NCBI GenBank assembly: GCA_023014485.1
Contig: JAJOZX010008853.1
Coordinates: 1-64,000, forward strand
Direction: 5' to 3'
Length of the DNA stretch: 64,000 nt
From: Bathynomus jamesi
Lineage: Eukaryota; Arthropoda; Malacostraca; Isopoda; Cirolanidae
A program made the position numbers and the translations under genes. Positions 42,101 to 52,515 of the stretch are shown one piece after another. The notes under the pieces were generated by a model. It was not told the DNA's origin. It was given only the letters and a program-made list of their open reading frames with translations, and made no database searches. Each line of letters opens with the position of its first letter. Position 1 is the first letter of the stretch.

Positions 42101-42205
42101 CTCCGATTTAATTAATTTTTGGCATACACACTTCTAGCAACAAGTGTAACATTTGAGAGAATAGACATTAAAATCCAAGAACCTAAGGGCGTTTGATGCA
42201 CCCTA
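39153..42205 (-). mobile_element. DNA transposon of DGK/NTG family (element 2), likely intact
   Basis: About 3.05 kb with terminal inverted repeats of roughly 165 bp: left from TAGGGTGCATTAAACGCC at 39153, right ending GGCGTTTGATGCACCCTA at 42205. Flanks share ACCTACA (39143-39149 and 42206-42212), offset by three bases on the left, a degraded target duplication. A second, direct copy of the terminus lies inside at about 41893-41968, bracketed by repeats of TTATGTAAATCACCCCT. It encodes the 791-aa protein 39433-41808. Confidence 0.85.
39433..41808 (-). CDS. Transposase of element 2, intact 791 aa
   Basis: The longest uninterrupted protein in the window. N-terminal region (1-150) is helical and shares PTCRQVLRCVMWHIQKE and EEDRAFLESMK with the other family members. 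It is followed by a basic/acidic low-complexity linker (about 170-240) with likely nuclear localisation (KKKADKGRRKGKR). The catalytic-like core: HWDGK (Asp near 325), CFDTTASNTG (Asp near 395), LLWCACRHHVGEVIL (Cys/His near 427) and VNDPAERAV (Glu near 748). The order D-D-CxxH-E, with an all-helical insert before the Glu, is that of hAT-type RNase H-fold transposases, but the hAT SERxFS motif is absent. The ATG at 41808 is the first in frame, 85 bp inside the inner terminus copy. Potentially active. Confidence 0.85.
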   Translation of the reverse strand: MEAVTMEAKMTRLASAIFGLGNALTEGDGTLTGVRLPTCRQVLRCVMWHIQKEICEGKQTQPLKWKSASIVLIQLKTFYTKANIPMLSDHQCCKLILDLLNDNNKLRQIPVSRRESPNTLAKLQSMNERLDKTFGVWTKDAMTNIKNEEDRAFLESMKSDRVASFGSVDKKKADKGRRKGKRILAEASRRERHESSSVQEMKSSVCSDDSASADSLEETEEEAIPELQRKRSHHRSTYAGTSAFIPHDILKRPSVVSVATQLNITPVQQAVLTEAVIQEAGGDPRRVAKSYSTTADKARQSITSAIAKDIRENWIVPTAATLHWDGKQMHTLTNKNGKEERLPVLVGNATDVKLLGVARYPRGSDMSSGDIIAEHTYTFLHSWKCKQSVVNLCFDTTASNTGHVTAACVTIQSKLDHALLWCACRHHVGEVILDHVFDALKIETSKSPEASLFQRFQKNWERISHAKDESLTKIDISMYNDDAQQLLLSCKNKVLSTIRTSASYCREDYKEMAQLCQVVLDDDVTKQGTLHRPGAMHKARWMSKILYSIKICLLEEQISVLPRGTVTTQHQQEKLKEFVVFVVYIYCDWWLICQSASNAPWFDLCLYKTLLNYKAVNSIISVSAVKAFDRHLWYLTPELVVLALFSNAVPQKERRAFADVLLAIQPDEMPSTPKHCYSSGYGKPSFPKITEVTTLADLVNEDSWFMVNLLHLDMTFLTEDVDNWQNNDHFKAAKSIVDGLNVVNDPAERAVKLTTDFVSATRGEDHFQNLLQVVECDRKARPNLWKRAKLE

Positions 42206-42397
42206 ACCTACACATACATACATATATATATATACATATATATACAGGGTGTCCCATAAGTCCGGCATCATAGGAGAAATTCATATTTCTCTATTTCTAC
42301 AAACCATAATTCATATGCTCGGGATGCCAATTTACCATCCACCATTCTGTTCAGTGACGAGGCTGTTTTTAATGGAAATGGTGAGGTAAATTGACAG

Positions 42398-43692
42398 TGT
42401 GGGGGTCCGAGAGATCCCTATAATTTCACCCTCAACTAACTGAGGTCCTAGCCTTTTGTTTAGTTTTTATCTATCTTTTCAGGAAGCATATTTTTCAGCA
42501 GCATGTTGAGATAAATACCTAGCCACTGGGGGCATCCCCTCCTCTGGTGGTGGCTCGAAGGGAAATATGTGTGTCGAGAGGACCTGGCAGGTGAGGGTCC
42601 CTGTTTTTGTAGCCCAAAGGGCAAATTTAATGATATCAGAAAATGAAATATATATTTAAGTCAAACAACATAACGTAAGTGTTAAAATTTATATTATTTA
42701 TCCTTCTGGCAGGGTTATTTCTTCAATCATAGCACCTCAAGAAGTCATGTTAGGTGATCATCTGGTTTGATTGATTAAAGAACCAAACAAAACAAAGGAA
42801 AAGGGAAAAACTATACAGGCTTGATGTAGATGGATTTAGTCCACCAGTTTGTAAGAGGGGCCCCTAAGGGTGACTCCTCATGATACTGGCAGGATAGGCC
42901 TAGGTGGTCAGGAGACCATTACCTACTATTGTAAAGGGCCCCGTAAGGGAGACCTCCTGAGTAGGTCCAGAACACCTGGAATTAGAATAATTTAAGAGTG
43001 GCCACCGTAGGATGTATCCTAAAAGGCCTAGGAAGGATAGGAAAGATTTCCTTTGCAAGGAAATGACTTTCCAGAGTCCAGTTAAGGACTAGATAGGGGT
43101 CTCAAGAGGGACTCAAGTATTAGAAATAGTAAAATATGGTATTGTAAAGAATAAGTATTAATTAAATTTATAAGAAAATTCAAGTGTAAAGCATTCCATT
43201 AAAATATCTTGATCTGTATGGTGAATGAAAATTGTGTGGAAGGTTCTGTGGGTGAATGAGCATGTATGAAGGTGAGAGAGACGTATAATATATGTAAATA
43301 GCATTTTTTTTTTTTTACAAATAAACCCAATTTTTTTCTGTGACTTTCACATTCCCACTTCGCTATTCATTCTCTGGATCCTGGATGGAATTGATTTCGC
43401 AGGGTCCCTAACTTTGTACAGTTTTGCCCTGTTATCATCTTGAGCCACTGAAGAGGGGGTTAATGTTCCCATAGGCGTTTCCGTTAAAAGTAATTATATT
43501 AGCAATTCTTCAAGGCTGCTTTGGTGTTAATACGGATTAATCAATAGTGATTAAAGTAAAGCAGTTAATTGTGAGTAGAGGGAAAAAGTCGAAGGGAGAG
43601 ATCAGTGTGTCCATCTTGGGGGTTCAACACATTCACGCAAATTAAGACCAGCTGCAAACGTGAAGTAGTTGTGGGTCGAGTCACCCGCGACA
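42398..43692 (+). repeat. 5' LTR
   Basis: 1295 bp. Differs from the 3' LTR by only a handful of substitutions (for example near 42608, 42852, 43044) and poly-T length, pointing to a recent insertion. AATAAACCCAATTTTT near 43318 could serve as the polyadenylation region. Confidence 0.93.
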
Positions 43693-43699
43693 TATTTAT

Positions 43700-43717
43700 T
43701 GGCACCCGAACAGGGAC
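43700..43717 (+). promoter_or_regulatory. Primer-binding site (tRNA-Lys type)
   Basis: TGGCACCCGAACAGGGAC, seven bases after the 5' LTR. It differs by one base from the known tRNA-Lys(UUU) site TGGCGCCCGAACAGGGAC. Confidence 0.8.
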
Positions 43718-43750
43718 CCGAGTGGGTCTCTACGAACGGGAACAGCCAAG

Positions 43751-45591
43751 ATGGAGAAGGAGATAGCAAAGTTGAAGGAGAAGGCGGAGAAAGCAGAAAG
43801 GATGTTTGCGGAGGAGAGAAAGAGATTGGAGGAAGAAAAGAAAAGACTGGTGAAAGAAAAGGAGGAAATAAGGAAAGAAAATAGCCATTTAGAGAATCTA
43901 TTGGAGAACATGCAGGAGCGGATGAAACAGCAGGAGGAGGAACATCGAGAGAGATTGGAGAGGATGGAGCAAAAGACCGAATCAGCCTTGGCTGAGGTCT
44001 TGGAATGTTTAGGAAGGGTGGAAATGAAGAGGCAGATACATGAAGAGGGTGCAGTAGGAAGGCAGGTAGAACCTGAAATCCAGGTAGGGGATGGTGAGGA
44101 TGTACGAGAGAAGAAAAGTAAGAAAGTGCTTCATTCAACTCCGAAAGAGAAGATAAGAGAAAAGGTAGAACCAGAGGAGAGTGAGGGTGATAGTGAGAGC
44201 AATTCAGATTGGATTCCAGTAAAGAAACGGAAAAAGAGTAGAAAGCATAGGAAGCCCCAGAAGAAGGGCTCACAGAGAGTTCACATGCATGTCAGTGCGG
44301 ATGACTCTCTGTACAGCAGTGTGGAAGATAAGGGGGTAGAGAGTGACACTGACGAACGGGAAGGGACTACCAGTGGGTCTGGGGAAGACGAGATCAAGGT
44401 CCATAAAGGAATCTTGATTCGGGAGGTGCCAAAGGCACCAAAATTTAATGTGTATAGTACAAGGGATGTGAATGGATTCTTCAAGGAGTACGAAAGGTAC
44501 TGTAAGACGAAGTATCCTGATCATCCTGAGTACTGGGTGAAAGAACTGGGAGAGTTCCTAGAGGGTAGGATGCATGACTTTTATAAAGCCGTGGTCAGCT
44601 CTGGGAAACCTCGCTATGAGGTGGTGAAGGAGAGGGTTATCCAGCAGGTGAAAAGAATTAGGGGTAGTATCAGGTATAAACGAAAGATGACTTCGAGAGG
44701 GCGCGTATGTATCAGGATGAGAATCTAGATATGTATGCATACAGATTGGAGACATTGGCTCGTCGAAAGTTCGGCAATGACGAATTGACAATTCCAAAGC
44801 ACTAGTCCGGAAGTTTCTAGAAACTATCCCAGAGGCTGTGGCGGAATTTATCAACATTAAGAGGAAAGAGGCCATTCGGTTAGGTGGTAAGAGATTGAGG
44901 TGGTCGGAGATACTCCAGTTTCTTGAGGATCGACCATTTGATGAGGAGGGGAGATATTACCCCAAATCAAATATTAAGAAGGATAGGGAGAGAGCCAGAG
45001 CTAAGGAGGTTTTTATGGGCCATTCTGGAACTGGTGGTACTGGGTATGTAGAGCCATCCTGTTTTTAATTCATATCGAGATGCGCTCATGCATAATTCTA
45101 TAGAGGTTATGGCTAAGTTTATGGAAGATTTTTATTCTAGACAAGGCCATGATTCTGGGAATTGTGGGTGGAATGGGCAGGGATCAGGTTCGGTAGGCAC
45201 TGGATCGGGGCAACAGCAATTTGGGCAAGGCAGGGGACCAATGGGAGGTGGTTCGGGACAGCAAGGGACATCCAGATCAGATTGCTCTTATTGTGGGAGG
45301 CCTGGTCATGGTGTTGATAATTGTAGGAGGCGATTAGGGGCGTGTTATGCTTGTGGGGAAAGGAACCACTTTGCACGAGATTGCCGAAAGAAGGGGAGTG
45401 AATGTAGGCATTGTCAGGAGCATGGCCATTTGGCTAGATTCTGTCCAAATGTCCAGTGCGGACCCCAGCCAGGCCTAAGTGTTGGGGAGGGGTCCATAAG
45501 ACCTGGAACATCAGGAGAGAAGCGAATGCGACCCAGTAATCAGGGGAGTGGAGCTGAGGGCAGTTCCCCTTCTGGGGCGGGAAACGTGTAG
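43751..45591 (+). pseudogene. gag of the gypsy element, frameshifted
   Basis: 43751-44728 (325 aa) starts with a long Lys/Glu-rich coiled coil (about residues 1-110), then a charged linker and a capsid-like start (APKFNVYSTRDVNGFFKEYERY). The frame then shifts near 44690; the capsid continues as MYAYRLETLARRKFG near 44735 and at 44838-45068. 45088-45591 (167 aa) is the nucleocapsid: a Gly/Gln-rich stretch, then three CCHC knuckles (CSYCGRPGHGVDNC, CYACGERNHFARDC, CRHCQEHGHLARFC). At least three frame breaks, so no full-length Gag is made from this copy. Confidence 0.85.
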
Positions 45592-45653
45592 AGCAGGGGT
45601 CCTCCCCTGGTGGGGCCTCTGGAATACATGAAGTAAATCAGGGTGAATGGGAA

Positions 45654-47135
45654 TTGTTTGCAGGGTTCTCAAAAGTAAGTGTGAATCTGGTAGAGGAAGA
45701 GGGTATAACTGAGTGTATGAAAGTGAAGGTGAATGCCAGGAATCAAGAGTGGGAACTTGATGATAAGGAGATCCTGGATGATGAGGATATCCTGGAAATG
45801 CAGGAGACTGATCCTGTAATTTCCGAATTGCGGGGCGAAATTATGGGTCAGGTGCTTGTAAAAGAGTGGGGAGACAGAACACGAGATTTTAAAAGATTTG
45901 CGAGGAATCTGTCTATTAGCAAGGGATTAGTGTATTTCTCCCGTGTAAACAATTATGGGGAGCGGACACTGGTTCCAGTTTTAACTCTAGTTGGTATGGT
46001 TGGTCTGGTTATCCTGATTCATCATGTATATGGGCACTTGGGAAAGGGTAAACTTTGGGGAGTCATGAAAACCCTTATCTTCCACCCGTACTTGGGTCAG
46101 GTGTGTGCTGATGTTGCAACTTCCTGTGAGCGGTGCCAGAAAAGGAAGGGGCAACCTCAGGTGGTGAGACCTCCATTACGGAAGGTGGAGGCTCAAGAAA
46201 TTGGGGAGATGGTGGTCACTGACTGTGTGAATTTACCACGAACAAGGAGGGGACATGTCACGATGGTGATTGTAGTAGACCATAAGTCCAAGTTCGCATA
46301 TGCTGTGCCACTCAGGAATAAGACGAGTAAGGTAGTGGCAGAGGTGGTTCGAGACATCATCTTCCCGATGATGTTGCTGAAACCATCAAGATGTCTCAGT
46401 GACAATGGCCCCGAGTTTTTGGGGGAACCATTTGCCAGTATGTTGAGGGAGTGTGGTGTCCAGCAAGTTCTGGTGACACCATATATGCCGTCTTCGAACG
46501 GGTTGGCAGAACGAACGGTCAAGACATTGACCAAAATGTTAAGGATGGTGAGTCGAGAGTTAAATGACTGGGATGAGCATTTAAGTAGAGTTCTCTGGAG
46601 CTATAATACCACGTTTCATGCAGCTCTGAATACTTCCCCTAGCCAATATATATTAAACTATGAACGAAATGTAAGACCAAATATCCGGCTAGGAGAGAAC
46701 GAGAAAAGAATGTGGAGAGAGGCCCATTCTAGATATACTCCCTTCAAGGAAGGAGATTTAGTGCTTCGAGAGATCCAGAAGATCGGGCGGAGAGTGGAGT
46801 ATAAGGTACAAGATCAGTTTGAGGGGCCATATAAGATCATCAAAGCTTGGCCGAATGAAGTCACATATGTGGCAGAAAGGGTGAATGAGCATGGTGAGAC
46901 GGAGGAGATTCGAGTCCACCAGAAGCAACTTAGGAGGTGGAGAGAGGTTCCAGAGTACTTGACTAGTCATCCCATTTATCAGATGTGTAAAGATGAGGAG
47001 CAGAGGAGAATGGATCAAGAGGAACAGAAAGAGGAGACTTCCCTTGATCTAGAGGGGAGAGATAGTATTCATGATGGGGAAGAAAGGAAGGAAAAAGAGA
47101 CCGGTAAAGGTTCTGGAAAAGGAACCAGTATGTAG
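45654..47135 (+). CDS. Integrase with short pol leader
   Basis: 493 aa, open. Residues 1-110 have no protease or RT motif. Then the integrase: HHCC zinc-binding module (HHVYGHLGKGKLW ... CERCQKRKG), catalytic core with MVVTDCVNLP (first Asp), CLSDNGPEFLG (second Asp) and SSNGLAERTVK (Glu 36 residues after it, a D35E spacing), then a C-terminal DNA-binding region (FKEGDLVLRE ... QFEGPYKI). Integrases insert the cDNA made by RT. The preceding PR-RT-RNase H block, normally over 2 kb, has been removed between about 45.6 and 45.7 kb, while integrase stayed in frame. The ATG at 45654 is the first in frame and may not be used. Confidence 0.92.
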   Translation: MFAGFSKVSVNLVEEEGITECMKVKVNARNQEWELDDKEILDDEDILEMQETDPVISELRGEIMGQVLVKEWGDRTRDFKRFARNLSISKGLVYFSRVNNYGERTLVPVLTLVGMVGLVILIHHVYGHLGKGKLWGVMKTLIFHPYLGQVCADVATSCERCQKRKGQPQVVRPPLRKVEAQEIGEMVVTDCVNLPRTRRGHVTMVIVVDHKSKFAYAVPLRNKTSKVVAEVVRDIIFPMMLLKPSRCLSDNGPEFLGEPFASMLRECGVQQVLVTPYMPSSNGLAERTVKTLTKMLRMVSRELNDWDEHLSRVLWSYNTTFHAALNTSPSQYILNYERNVRPNIRLGENEKRMWREAHSRYTPFKEGDLVLREIQKIGRRVEYKVQDQFEGPYKIIKAWPNEVTYVAERVNEHGETEEIRVHQKQLRRWREVPEYLTSHPIYQMCKDEEQRRMDQEEQKEETSLDLEGRDSIHDGEERKEKETGKGSGKGTSM

Positions 47136-47660
47136 TTTAGATCAGGAAGGGAAAGGAAAATCTGAAGTAAATGGTTTTGAGGGATTCGAATGGGATTTCA
47201 GTTTTAGTGGTTTTCCAGAAGAAAATCTGGGGAGAGCGTCTAATTGGTCCAATTGGTGGGAAATTGGAGATTGGACTGAATTGCGAGAGGAATGGGAGAC
47301 GAAAGATGAAGGATCAGGGCTGAGTCCAGGGCAGGATGGAAAAAAAGGGAGACTAACAAGTCCATTACACAAGGGAGTGTGATTTTCCTGTTGGAGAGCA
47401 TACTACAGGAGTATAGAATTCTTCAGGAAGGGTCTGGTCCAGAAGATGAAAAGTTAGAGCGAAGGGACCATCTAGAGGAGTTTTGTGGGGAAGTTCAGGG
47501 TAAGGTTACAGAGATGGAGAAATGGTTAGGAAGAGAAAGGGGTGAAGAAGAGAAGGTTGAGCCGGAGAGCCGATTAACTAGGCAGAGAGGAAGAGTCATC
47601 GAGGTACCATGGGTGCAACCGCAGGTACTAGAGTGGAAACAGCGGGGAAAGGAGGAGTAA
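47071..47660 (+). CDS. Two small 3' ORFs of the LTR element
   Basis: 47071-47382 (103 aa, Trp/Glu-rich: WSNWWEIGDWTELREEWE) overlaps the integrase end in another frame. 47379-47660 (93 aa) overlaps the first by 4 bp (ATGA-type) and ends RGRVIEVPWVQPQVLEWK. No membrane segment or envelope feature. They may be one extended pol tail split by frameshifts, because their style matches the Glu/Lys-rich integrase tail. Confidence 0.45.
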
Positions 47661-47918
47661 TGTAGATATAAATTGTACATAACAAAAGAGGTAATGGGTT
47701 TGGTGATGGGTAGTAAGAAATTAAAGAAAAAGAGCCCTGCCAGGTCCAGAAAGGGAACCACTGGGAGATGAATTTCAGAAGGGTTTTTGGGGGGTGAGTG
47801 GCGAGTGGGGTGTGGGGTGTGTTGGACAGAATTTGGTTTGTTATGTATATTGTATGGAAGTATATATATTTTCATATATGTATATATATGTATGTATATA
47901 TATACTGTATATATATAT

Positions 47919-50606
47919 TAGGGTGGTCCAAATCCATAGGGGGAAATTTCAAAATTGTTTTAGATAGTCTCCACAAGTGTGGTGTTCGTCCATTTAGTGT
48001 CCACATGGTCTGTGCAAAATTGCAGCGTGATTGGTGAATATTTAGAGGTCGCCCCACTCTGAATATATATATTATATAATGTACTTTTTCTTCCGTAGGT
48101 CCGATGGCTCAAACTCGATCAATTCCAAAAGTTTGGCTTCTAGGGATGGCAACTGGAACTTTATCCACGTCAAGGCTCCCTACATGCCTTGACGCCCTCC
48201 TCTTGGGGCAATACCACCACATCAATCAAAAGCAAACCACCTCCGACAGTCTGAACCAGGCATGCCAGAGGGTGATTGAAGTCTGGACCCGAGCGCGGAT
48301 CCCAACTCAACGGATCGACTCCTGTGTCCGTAAGCTTTCAAAGCTTTTAGACCGCTACAAAACACTCAAGAAGCACAGGACCAGGCAACGTGCCAGCGAT
48401 AGAATGAATGAAGACATCTTCAAAGCGGACATCCAGGAACTGTTTGACATCGCAACCAGTGATGCCATGAGCACAATCGTCAACGTTGAGGACCGAAATT
48501 TCCTGTCCATGCAGCGCAAGGACGTCAATTCTTGCAGCATGGCTGGCATTGATAAGGAAACGACTACACAAGAGGACAGAAAGCGATCCAGAATGGAGAA
48601 GGAAGCCAAGAGGAAGGCAAGGCATGAAGCAACACAGAAAGATTTGGAAGAAGCAGGAGTGTCATCAATTGATCTTTCCTCTTCTTCTTCCCTTTTTTCG
48701 CAAGACGACGACGACTATAGACCATCGGTTCCGATTCCTTCTTCGTCTGAAGCTCCGGCACCAAAGTGTCCCAAGAACAAGGTTACGAACATTTTCCAAT
48801 CTCCAGAAGTCATTGGAGCAATGGATCGCACCAATCTTTCTGACCGGAATGCTGTTTTCGTAACTGGAGCTGTATTACAGGCCGCGGGGCATGATCTGTG
48901 TGGGATGACGTGCTCTCGGAGCTCTATTCATCGCTACAGAGAAAGTGGGCGAGAACAGGCAGCTCGAGAAGACCTAGAATCATTCTCTCTAGAAGACCCT
49001 GTCCTTCTCCATTGGGACGGAAAGCTTCTCCCCGGCATTGAAGGGAAGAAGACGAATGTGCATCGGATAGCAATCCTTATAACATTCAATGGACAGGAGA
49101 AGCTGCTTGGTGTCCCAAAGATGAAACAAGGAACTGGAGAAGCACAGGCCCAGGCATGCCTTCAAACTATGAAATTATGGAACGTGGAACAGCATGTGAG
49201 AGGTCTCGTCTTCGATACCACTGCGTCAAACACGGGTTTACATCGCGGAGCCTGTGTCAGGATTGAAGAAGCATTGGGTCACGAGCTAGTTTGGATCGGT
49301 TGTCGACATCATATACTTGAAGTCGTACTTGCTGATGTCTTTGCCTCAATATTTGGCTCAACAGGAAGTCCTGAAACAGGCCTTTTTAAGCGATTTCAAA
49401 AGGAATGGCCATCTCTCTCCCACGAAGCATTTGTCTCAGCATCGGACAGCTTGTTCGAGAACCCTCAACTCCAAGAGATGAGAAAAGAGATGCTCACTTA
49501 CTTACCTAACGCTCTTCAGGCAAGCCAACCTCGTGATGACTACAAGGAGTTCCTTGAATTATCTTTGCTCTTCCTGGGGGAAAGACTGGTGGTCAACTCT
49601 TTATCCGAGCTCCGGGTCCCATGCACCACGCGAGATGGATGGCGAAGGCGATTTATGCGCTCAAAATCTACCTCTTTCACTATCAATTCAAGCTCACAGC
49701 ACGCGAAGAACGAAACGTGACTCAGCTGGCTTTATTTGTCAGTCTGATTTACGTCAAGTACTGGCATGAAGCGCCAATGGGGACACAAGCTCCTCTCAAT
49801 GATCTCAAAATGCTGCATCTTCTGGAAAAATATCCACACGGAGGAGCTGCACAAGCGGCGAAGACAGCTCTAAGACGCCACCTGTGGTACTTGTCGGAGC
49901 ATCTGATTGGACTGGCCTTCTTCGATAATAGGATCGATCCTGATACCAAAAGGAGAATGGTTCAACACCTCCAACATCCCCAAAAGAATGGCTGCCCCCG
50001 ACGAATCGACATGGCGGAAGCTGGTGTTGAAAATGATGTGGCATCCTTCGTCACGAAAAGGACATTGACCCTTTTTGATGCCTTGAAAGTTGGAGGTAAG
50101 GAGGAAGCGCGCCAGTTACTTCAAAAAGATCCACGGGAATGGCCAAATGACAAGAACTACAGGGAACTTAGAGATCGCGCCTTAAAGATGAAAGTCATCA
50201 ATGATGCTGCCGAGCGAGGTATTGCTCTCGCACAACGCTACAATGACACTTTGACACGAAACGAGGACCAGAAGCAGTACCTCCTACAACTCGTAGCCGC
50301 CCACCGAAAACAGATACCAATACCATCCAAGGCGACTCTGATGCAGAAGAAATAATGAAGATACACCCATTATCATGTCCTATTGTCTTACTGTTTTCTT
50401 TCATATTCTTTGAGAACCAAAAAAAAATTTAGTTATTCAGTTGTCTATATATTTTCCCAAATTTTCAAAAAGGGGGCAAGTGGGGCGACCCCTAAATATT
50501 AACCGAATAACGTGAAACTTTGCACAAATACTGTCCACGCCAAGAGGCATAAAACCAACCTTGTGGAGAGAACTTACTCGATGCTTTAACTTTTTGGACC
50601 ACCCTA
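47919..50606 (+). mobile_element. DNA transposon of DGK/NTG family (element 3)
   Basis: 2688 bp, ends TAGGGTGGTCCAAA and TTTGGACCACCCTA, flanked by ATATATAT on both sides (8 bp, but in a TA microsatellite, so only suggestive). Subterminal ATATTTAGAGGTCGCCCCAC near 48038 has an inverted partner near 50485. Inserted in the 3' untranslated part of the LTR element after that element had inserted. Confidence 0.9.
48104..50355 (+). pseudogene. Transposase of element 3, one frameshift
   Basis: 48104-49720 (538 aa) plus 49621-50355 (244 aa) form one protein broken by a single shift near 49.59 kb; the second frame already reads FIRAPGPMHHARWM just upstream of its ATG. Domains: N-terminal RLPTCLDALLLGQYH and VEDRNFL shared with element 2; Ser/Lys linker; HWDGK (Asp near 305); VFDTTASNTG (Asp near 371); LVWIGCRHHILEVVL (Cys/His near 400); HARWMAKAIYALKIYLF; HLWYLSEHLIGLAFF; INDAAERGIALA (Glu). 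The near-intact state and low decay suggest recent activity, or an indel error in the assembly. Confidence 0.86.
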
Positions 50607-50762
50607 ATATATATATGTATCTATGTATGTACGTACCATATATATGTATGTTTATTAAGAAAGAAAACTTAAGAAATGTAAGGAACTCGCTTGCCAGAGC
50701 CTGATGTTGAGAAGGTAGAGAGAAGTTGAGCGAATCTGGTGGGGTCTTGTGGAGTTGAGGGT

Positions 50763-50773
50763 GAGGGGAGAGA
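50763..50773 (+). promoter_or_regulatory. Polypurine tract
   Basis: Purine-only GAGGGGAGAGA directly before the 3' LTR, the expected plus-strand primer. Confidence 0.7.
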
Positions 50774-52065
50774 TGTGGGGGTCCGAGAGATCCCTATAAT
50801 TTCACCCTCAACTAACTGAGGTCCTAGCCTTTTGCTTAGTTTTTATCTATCTTTTCAGGAAGCATATTTTTCAGCAGCATGTTGAGATAAATACCTAGCC
50901 ACTGGGGGCATCCCCTCCTCTGGTGGTGGCTCGAAGGGAAATATGTGTGTCGAGAGGACCTGGCAGGTGAGGGTCCCTGTTTTTGTAGCCCAAAGGGCGA
51001 ATTTAATGATATCAGAAAATGAAATATATATTTAAGTCAAACAACATAACGTAAGTGTTAAAATTTATATTATTTATCCTTCTGGCAGGGTTATTTCTTC
51101 AATCATAGCACCTCAAGAAGTCATGTTAGGTGATCATCTGGTTTGATTGATTAAAGAACCAAACAAAACAAAGGAAAAGGGAAAAACTATACAGGCTTGA
51201 TGTAGATGGATTTAGTCCACCAGTTTGTAAGAGTGGCCCCTAAGGGTGACTCCTCATGATACTGGCAGGATAGGCCTAGGTGGTCAGGAGACCATTACCT
51301 ACTATTGTAAAGGGCCCCGTAAGGGAGACCTCCTGAGTAGGTCCAGAACACCTGGAATTAGAATAATTTAAGAGTGGCCACCGTAGGATGTATCCTAAAA
51401 GGCCTAGGAAGGATAGGAAGGATTTCCTTTGCAAGGAAATGACTTTCCAGAGTCCAGTTAAGGACTAGATAGGGGTCTCAAGAGGGACTCAAGTATTAGA
51501 AATAGTAAAATATGGTATTGTAAAGAATAAGTATTAATTAAATTTATAAGAAAATTCAAGTGTAAAGCATTCCATTAAAATATCTTGATCTGTATGGTGA
51601 ATGAAAATTGTGTGGAAGGTTCTGTGGGTGAATGAGCATGTATGAAGGTGAGAGAGACGTATAATATATGTAAATAGCATTTTTTTTTTACAAATAAACC
51701 CAATTTTTTCCTGTGACTTTCGCATTCCCACTTCGCTATTCATTCTCTGGATCCTGGATGGAATTGATTTCGCAGGGTCCCTAACTTTGTACAGTTTTGC
51801 CCTGTTATCATCTTGAGCCACTGAAGAGGGGGTTAATGTTCCCATAGGCGTTTCCGTTAAAAGTAATTATATTAGCAATTCTTCGAGGCTGCTTTGGTGT
51901 TAATACGGATTAATCAATAGTGATTAAAGTAAAGCAGTTAATTGTGAGTAGAGGGAAAAAGTCGAAGGGAGAGATCAGTGTGTCCATCTTGGGGGTTCAA
52001 CACATTCACGCAAATTAAGACCAGCTGCAAACGTGAAGTAGTTGTGGGTCGAGTCACCCGCGACA
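50774..52065 (+). repeat. 3' LTR
   Basis: 1292 bp, nearly identical to 42398-43692. Confidence 0.93.
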
Positions 52066-52078
52066 ACAGAACACCCGC

Positions 52079-52515
52079 TACTGGTCTCAAAACAACCCTC
52101 ACTGGTATACCTCTTCAAAGGAACAAGGTGCATCTTGGGTGATGGTATGGGGTGGCATTTGGAAGGATCGCATCATAGGCCCCCTCTTTTTCGATGAACA
52201 TGTCACTGGAGGCACCTATCTACGTATGCTCAAGGAAGAAGCATTTCCCAGTGTCTTGAACGAAGAAGGAAATTTCCCAACATGGTTGGAGCAAGACGGC
52301 GCTCCTGCTGCATATTACAGCACCCAAGTAAGGGAATACTCGTACCAACAATTCCCTGGTCATTGGATAGGACATCGAGGGCCTGTGGAATGGCCAGCTA
52401 GAAGCCCGGATCTCATGCCACTAGATTTTTATCTCTGGGGCCACTTGAAAGCACTGGTATATGCAGAGAAAATTAGGAGTGTTGAACATTTGCAGCAGCG
52501 CATTATTGGGGCAAT
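52079..52515 (+). pseudogene. Tc1-like transposase, middle part
   Basis: Continues the split element: MVWGGIWKDRIIGPLFF, LEQDGAPAAYYSTQVRE (second Asp), WPARSPDLMPLDFYLWGHLK (third Asp, 42 residues on), HLQQRIIGA. The last codons (CNTITPAIIHHVLADWVS, then a stop) are found at 56707-56816, after the second insertion. Upstream, the first Asp lies at about 42350. Confidence 0.88.

Larger units (their letters stand above)
42398..52065 (+). mobile_element. Ty3/gypsy LTR retrotransposon lacking PR-RT-RH
   Basis: LTRs at 42398-43692 and 50774-52065, TG...CA ends, 4-bp target duplication ACAG (42394-42397, 52066-52069). The target is confirmed by the uninterrupted Tc1-like sequence at 7.65 kb. It carries a tRNA-Lys-type primer-binding site, gag, integrase and two small 3' ORFs. 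Protease, reverse transcriptase and RNase H are absent. Contains element 3 (47919-50606). Confidence 0.93.

Noticed and set aside
43602..44273. 223-aa minus-strand ORF, Ser/Pro/Phe-rich
   Set aside because: It is the complement of the Lys/Glu-rich coiled-coil part of gag; its composition follows from that.
47071..47660. Envelope gene of the LTR element
   Set aside because: No signal peptide, membrane segment or glycosylation pattern; resembles an extension of the integrase tail.
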